A DNA stretch of 9,480 nt from contig CALGLS010000454.1 in the NCBI GenBank assembly GCA_937959375.1, positions 1 to 9,480 on the forward strand, in the 5' to 3' direction. A program made the translations under genes and the position numbers. The notes under the pieces are model-generated. The model did no database searches, had not been told where the DNA came from, and worked only from the letters and a program-made list of their open reading frames with translations. This document shows positions 6,556 through 9,480 of this stretch, one piece after another (the stretch's first letter is position 1; every line of letters begins with the position of its first letter). The DNA is from an uncultured Saprospiraceae bacterium (GTDB taxonomy: Bacteria > Bacteroidota > Bacteroidia > Chitinophagales > Saprospiraceae).

Positions 6556-7248
6556 CTAGCCCTCCACAAAATTCTCCAAATTATCCTCCCAAGAATACTC
6601 CTTGTACTTGATCGAATAATCCGAAATGTCTTTCCCTAACTGTTTTTTATAAATCGCCTTTATTCCTTTCGTGCTACCAAAGTCAGCATAAAACCATTTG
6701 AACAAAGCCGTTGTATGTACGATTTTATTATCATCGTCAAAATCAGTTTCACCTTCTAGAAATGTTTGGGTAGCCATATCAAGTTGCGCATCAATATCGG
6801 CTGCATTGTAAAAGGCAATTGGAGGACAACTTTTTGCACCACAGTTGAGCGCAAAGTGAATTCGGTAGTCTAAGGTGTCAACAGTATTTGCCTTTATAAA
6901 TTTAGAGGTAAAAAAATTAGCAAAGAAGCCCAGCGAATATTTATATCGATATCTTCTCAAGATACCATGCTCTACGTCATCTAAACTAAACGATTTTCTA
7001 GTAATGGTAAACAACTTCTTTCTGTAAATCTCTGGTTTGTTTACATTTTTCTCCTTTCGTAAAATCTGATAATAGGCATTGTAAATATTAATCCAGAATG
7101 CTTTTTTCTTGTTATCTGTTGAGAGGTCACTTTGTAATAAATGTGGATCTGCATTTTCTATCTCTTTGCGAATAGCAATGGTGTCTTTGCCCATTTTTAC
7201 GTGGAGTAGGAGGTCTTCTGAAAGTTTGTTAAGATTGCTTTGGTTCAT
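6556..7248 (-). CDS. DUF547 domain protein
   Basis: The 230-residue protein carries the DUF547 hallmarks in order. These are KKAFWINIYNAYYQIL at 48-63, SLDDVEHGILRRY at 88-100, the most diagnostic block DYRIHFALNCGAKSCPPI at 127-144, and ALFKWFYADF at 181-190. H131, C136 and C141 in the third block are candidates for a functional or metal site, but the family has no established activity that I can state. Many bacterial DUF547 proteins are exported. This one has no signal peptide: it begins with a polar, charged helix and looks cytoplasmic. No alternative upstream start in frame was identified that would add a signal. It precedes the ankyrin-repeat gene by 48 bases on the same strand, suggesting a two-gene unit. 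TTATTTTG on the minus strand at 7281-7288 is one base from the -7 consensus and could be its promoter. Confidence 0.9.
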   Translation of the reverse strand: MNQSNLNKLSEDLLLHVKMGKDTIAIRKEIENADPHLLQSDLSTDNKKKAFWINIYNAYYQILRKEKNVNKPEIYRKKLFTITRKSFSLDDVEHGILRRYRYKYSLGFFANFFTSKFIKANTVDTLDYRIHFALNCGAKSCPPIAFYNAADIDAQLDMATQTFLEGETDFDDDNKIVHTTALFKWFYADFGSTKGIKAIYKKQLGKDISDYSIKYKEYSWEDNLENFVEG

Positions 7249-7280
7249 GTTGTGAAATTAAATAACTATAAGTAAATGCT

Positions 7281-7288
7281 CAAAATAA
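7281..7288 (-). promoter_or_regulatory. Possible degenerate -7 box for the DUF547 gene
   Basis: Minus-strand TTATTTTG differs from TAnnTTTG only at the second base and ends 33 bases before the DUF547 ATG. This spacing is slightly longer than for the other boxes in this window, and no -33 TTG was identified. Confidence 0.25.
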
Positions 7289-7426
7289 TTAATAACCTAT
7301 TTTGGTTTCTTTCTTCATTATACTTCGTCTCAAAAATACTCATTACCCTAAGGGGGAACTCCGTTTCTTGTTCCTTGTCTAATAAAGAAATAATCTCGAA
7401 AATAGCTTATCATTATTTTTGATCAG

Positions 7427-7750
7427 TTACTTAGCAAAAATAATCAGACCAAGAATGAAAAAGAATATGAAGGTATTCAAAATTGTTCCTAGCCATTTTA
7501 TAAGACTGTTTGGCTCCTTCTTTACAAAGGTCAATACTGTAAATAATACACCGGTTAAACAAAGTATTTGGATAGCAGTGATTAAGACTACAGGTGGTTC
7601 GATAAGGTAGTCTGATGCTTTAATTTGAGTAGGGAAAATTGTTGAAAAATAACCAAGCAAGCCAATTACTGAAAGAGCATTTACTAACGATAGTATTGAA
7701 AACGTTTTTTTCGTATTCCTAACTTCTATTTCATCTAAAATGTCATCCAT
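7427..7750 (-). CDS. Small three-helix membrane protein of unknown function
   Basis: I do not recognise this 107-residue protein. It starts with an acidic segment (MDDILDEIEV), followed by RNTKK and three hydrophobic segments at about 18-39, 53-75 and 84-105. Short charged loops (KKEP at 77-80, IKW at 84-86) separate the last two. The acidic N-terminus followed by a basic patch suggests an N-in topology, with an inner-membrane location. It lies 29 bases after the stop of the secreted protein gene at 7780-8388 on the same strand, so it is probably on that transcript. No soluble domain or catalytic motif is visible. It is unlikely to be a random open frame, because it has the composition of a membrane protein and sits tightly behind its neighbour. 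Confidence 0.7.
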   Translation of the reverse strand: MDDILDEIEVRNTKKTFSILSLVNALSVIGLLGYFSTIFPTQIKASDYLIEPPVVLITAIQILCLTGVLFTVLTFVKKEPNSLIKWLGTILNTFIFFFILGLIIFAK

Positions 7751-7779
7751 TGAAAAGCTTTAATTTTATTTTCTAATTC

Positions 7780-8388
7780 TTAATCATACGTTATCGCCGA
7801 TCCATTGACATCACCATTTCGTAGTCCAAGAAAACTTGTAGAAGAACCATTAAGAATATCAGCTAATTGAAGGGTCTTATGTTCTTCAGTAAGTATTGGA
7901 ATTACGGAGTTGTCAAATTCATAGTCAGCGCTGATGAATTTCCAATGCGGATTATTGGCGTACGTTGTCTCAGCTTGGATTAATAGCATATAAATTTGCA
8001 TCGCATCATAAGTACTCCAGTAGCCATCATTATTCGTATCACCAGCTATGAGTTGGTAAATCGAAAAGTCAGACATGTTGTAATCGCCTACGGCTAATTT
8101 TTGGATGAGGGCCATGTCATAAGGCGTCAAGCCATTCTGAATCTCGGCACCAGTTGTTGGTCGATCTACAGTTATTGTTCCCACGGTGTCAGATGGTGAT
8201 ATAAAGAATTGATAAAGACCATCAACCCCAGTAACGGTAACAAATGTATCAGTCGGAGTGCTAAGTGTTACGACAACATGCTGGATGGGATCATTGTTGT
8301 AAGTAAAAATACCGCCGGTTATCATTTGAGCGTAAAGAAACTGTTGAGAAAAAACAAAGAGGGCTGCGAAAACAATAAGCTGTTTCAT
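7780..8388 (-). CDS. Secreted protein: regulatory-like beta domain plus dockerin-like domain
   Basis: The 202-residue protein has a classical signal peptide (residues 1-20, probable cleavage after FLYA). Residues 22-75 resemble a carboxypeptidase-regulatory-like/SdrB-like beta sandwich, with ITGGIFTYNNDPIQHVVV-type opening and a GVDGLYQF turn at 54-61. A dockerin-like part follows: GLTPYDMALIQKL at 86-98 is the degenerate first half. The second half has a good calcium loop, DTNNDGYWSTYD at 117-128, with D117, N119, D121, S125 and D128 as likely ligands. The segment WKFISADYEF (149-158) and the ending FLGLRNGDVNGSA match the layout I know from large secreted proteins of Saprospiria-type bacteria. 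In those the module is normally part of a longer protein with a C-terminal type IX sorting domain. Here the protein stops right after it and no sorting domain is seen. Its role is unknown, perhaps cell-surface calcium-dependent binding. Confidence 0.75.
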   Translation of the reverse strand: MKQLIVFAALFVFSQQFLYAQMITGGIFTYNNDPIQHVVVTLSTPTDTFVTVTGVDGLYQFFISPSDTVGTITVDRPTTGAEIQNGLTPYDMALIQKLAVGDYNMSDFSIYQLIAGDTNNDGYWSTYDAMQIYMLLIQAETTYANNPHWKFISADYEFDNSVIPILTEEHKTLQLADILNGSSTSFLGLRNGDVNGSAITYD

Positions 8389-8414
8389 GATGTTATTGTG
8401 GGATTAGTATGATT

Positions 8415-8422
8415 CAAAGATA
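8415..8422 (-). promoter_or_regulatory. Bacteroidota -7 promoter box for the secreted dockerin-like gene
   Basis: Minus-strand TATCTTTG matches TAnnTTTG exactly and ends 27 bases before the ATG at 8386-8388. It probably drives both this gene and the small membrane protein gene downstream. It is the same octamer as the box at 952-959. No -33 TTG was found at normal spacing. Confidence 0.55.
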
Positions 8423-8504
8423 CAAATTGAATAGGAATTAAGCGTAAGAATTAAATTATGTAAACCCAATTTTGGCCAAGCACTTACTTTCAACTAAAAA
8501 ATAC

Positions 8505-8512
8505 TAATTTTG
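8505..8512 (+). promoter_or_regulatory. Bacteroidota -7 promoter box for lipB
   Basis: TAATTTTG matches TAnnTTTG and is followed by CGCC. It ends 17 bases before the lipB ATG, implying a leader of only about ten bases. The nearest TTG upstream (8472-8474) is about 30 bases away, too far for a standard -33 element. Confidence 0.5.
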
Positions 8513-8528
8513 CGCCAACAAATTAAAA

Positions 8529-9242
8529 ATGGAAGAAGTACGATTACAAGATTTAGGGAGTATTGATTATCAGGAAGCCTGGGATTACCAGCAAGGACTT
8601 TTGAATGAGTTAGTAGCTGCTAAGCGACTGAATCTGAGTAATATAAAAGAAGGTGGTCAAGCTAAACAACAAGAGCATTCGTTCTTATTCTGTGAGCACA
8701 AGCCAGTATTCACACTCGGTAAAAGCGGTTCAATTGATCACCTGCTTTTAGATGAAAATCAACTAAAAGAAAAGGAGATTAGCTTCTACAAGATCAATCG
8801 AGGTGGAGATATTACTTTTCATGGACCTGGGCAGATCGTTGGATATCCTATTTTTGATCTGGATTGCTTTTTTACAGATGTACACAAGTATGTTCGTTTT
8901 ATTGAGGAGGCGATCATCCGTACATTGGCGGACTTTGGTTTGAAGGCAGGGCGAGAAGAAGGTTTCACTGGGGTATGGCTCCCTGAAACACAAGTGCTTC
9001 CTAAACGTAAGATATGTGCTATTGGTGTTCACTTGAGCCGTTGGGTAACCATGCATGGCTTTGCGCTAAATGTCAATACTGATCTCGCTTACTTTGGACA
9101 CATCGTTCCATGCGGAATCAGCGACGACAATAAAGCCGTTACAACAATGGCCATAGAACTTGGAAAAGCAGTTGATCAACAAGCGGTCAAAGACACAATA
9201 ATTAAACACTTTGCCGAGTTATTCGAATTCAAGATTAAATAA
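8529..9242 (+). CDS. lipB: Lipoyl(octanoyl) transferase
   Basis: The 237-residue protein is LipB, which moves the octanoyl group from octanoyl-acyl carrier protein to a lipoyl-domain lysine of 2-oxoacid dehydrogenases and the glycine cleavage H protein. This is the first step of endogenous lipoate synthesis, ahead of LipA. The diagnostic block RGGDITFHGPGQIVGYPI is at 91-108. The catalytic pair is recognisable as K161 in KICAIGVH (161-168) and C195 in VPCGI (193-197). The motif MHGFALNVN at 175-183 is also typical. All active-site residues are present and the length is normal for the Bacteroidota form. The protein is cytoplasmic. The ATG at 8529 lies just downstream of a TAnnTTTG box, and no Shine-Dalgarno is seen. 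It is divergent from the secreted protein gene and followed after 35 bases by a small same-strand gene. Confidence 0.96.
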   Translation: MEEVRLQDLGSIDYQEAWDYQQGLLNELVAAKRLNLSNIKEGGQAKQQEHSFLFCEHKPVFTLGKSGSIDHLLLDENQLKEKEISFYKINRGGDITFHGPGQIVGYPIFDLDCFFTDVHKYVRFIEEAIIRTLADFGLKAGREEGFTGVWLPETQVLPKRKICAIGVHLSRWVTMHGFALNVNTDLAYFGHIVPCGISDDNKAVTTMAIELGKAVDQQAVKDTIIKHFAELFEFKIK

Positions 9243-9277
9243 CCGATGGTGCACCCATCAGTAATGCTAAGCAAGCA

Positions 9278-9480
9278 ATGAAAAAAGATATCCCTCAACT
9301 TAAAGTCGAAGACCTAGCGATAGTAGTCGTACCGAGCGACAAGGATGACGACCTTTGGGAAACCTACGTTCTGAATCTGAAAGACGAAGCCATTACTGGC
9401 GTTTTAATTCAGTCAAGAGGCTATGGAGAATTGGATGGCAAAAAGATTGAAACATCAACACTCCGTCACTTTTTTGAAGA
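9278..9480 (+). CDS. Hypothetical protein (N-terminal part, cut by window edge)
   Basis: Translation from the ATG at 9278 is open for 67 codons to the end of the window. The protein begins MKKDIPQLKVEDLAIVVVPS and continues through a DKDDD patch (21-25), LWETYVLNLKDEAITGVLIQ (26-45), SRGYGELDGKK (46-56) and TSTLRHFFE (59-67). It has no signal peptide and looks like a small soluble alpha/beta protein. I recall this pattern (VLI.SRGYGE..GKK..TSTLRHF) as a conserved Bacteroidota hypothetical family, some members of which carry doubtful database names, but I cannot assign a function. It starts 35 bases after the lipB stop with no terminator in between, so it is probably co-transcribed with lipB. 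Confidence 0.7.
   Translation, partial: MKKDIPQLKVEDLAIVVVPSDKDDDLWETYVLNLKDEAITGVLIQSRGYGELDGKKIETSTLRHFFE

Noticed and set aside
7347..7375. Possible hairpin GGAAC/GTTCC in the gap between the small membrane protein and DUF547 genes.
   Set aside because: Only five pairs with no T-tract on the minus strand; not convincing as a terminator.
8763..9056. A 97-codon minus-strand open frame inside lipB.
   Set aside because: It is antisense to highly conserved LipB motifs; it is a shadow frame without its own signals.
9246..9281. An 11-codon frame between lipB and the next gene whose TGA overlaps the downstream ATG.
   Set aside because: It is too short, has no ribosome binding site and no recognisable sequence; the overlap is most simply a coincidence.

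Overview
The window looks like an AT-rich chromosomal segment of a Bacteroidota bacterium, most likely a Saprospiria-type lineage (inference). Several things point there. Short TAnnTTTG boxes lie about 15-30 bases before several starts, which is the Bacteroidota -7 promoter signature. Almost no start has a Shine-Dalgarno sequence. Two genes encode clear lipoproteins and a third a probable one. The protein at 7780-8388 has the carboxypeptidase-regulatory-like plus dockerin-like layout common in secreted proteins of that group. I see no rRNA, tRNA, CRISPR array, transposase or integrase.

Layout. 1-140 (-) is the N-terminal end of a ParA/Soj ATPase. 247-927 (-) is a UPF0173-type metallo-beta-lactamase-fold hydrolase. 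1220-1759 (+) is an NADPH-dependent FMN reductase-type flavoprotein. A 335-base convergent gap (1760-2094) holds a weak terminator, a composite inverted/direct repeat and a strong bidirectional terminator. 2095-3306 (-) is a TolB-like propeller lipoprotein with a histidine-rich N-terminus. 3593-5209 (+) is a family 5 solute-binding lipoprotein with no transporter genes beside it. A bidirectional terminator at 5273-5302 separates it from the convergent genes that follow.

5290-8388 (-) is a run of four same-strand genes. In transcription order they are a secreted dockerin-like protein, a small three-helix membrane protein, a DUF547 protein and a cysteine-rich ankyrin-repeat lipoprotein. The first two lie 29 bases apart and the last two 48 bases apart, so they may form two transcription units. 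From 8529 (+) come lipB (octanoyltransferase) and the first 67 codons of a small hypothetical protein that probably shares its transcript.

Function. ParA and LipB are housekeeping genes (chromosome segregation, lipoate synthesis). Most of the rest are envelope or secreted proteins with no obvious shared pathway. I do not see a convincing new multi-gene system. The more unusual items are the His-rich propeller lipoprotein, the orphan binding protein, the Cys-rich ankyrin lipoprotein beside DUF547, and the composite repeat at 1858-1971. The gene-free gaps 928-1219 and 3307-3592 are divergent promoter regions in which I see little beyond the sites listed.
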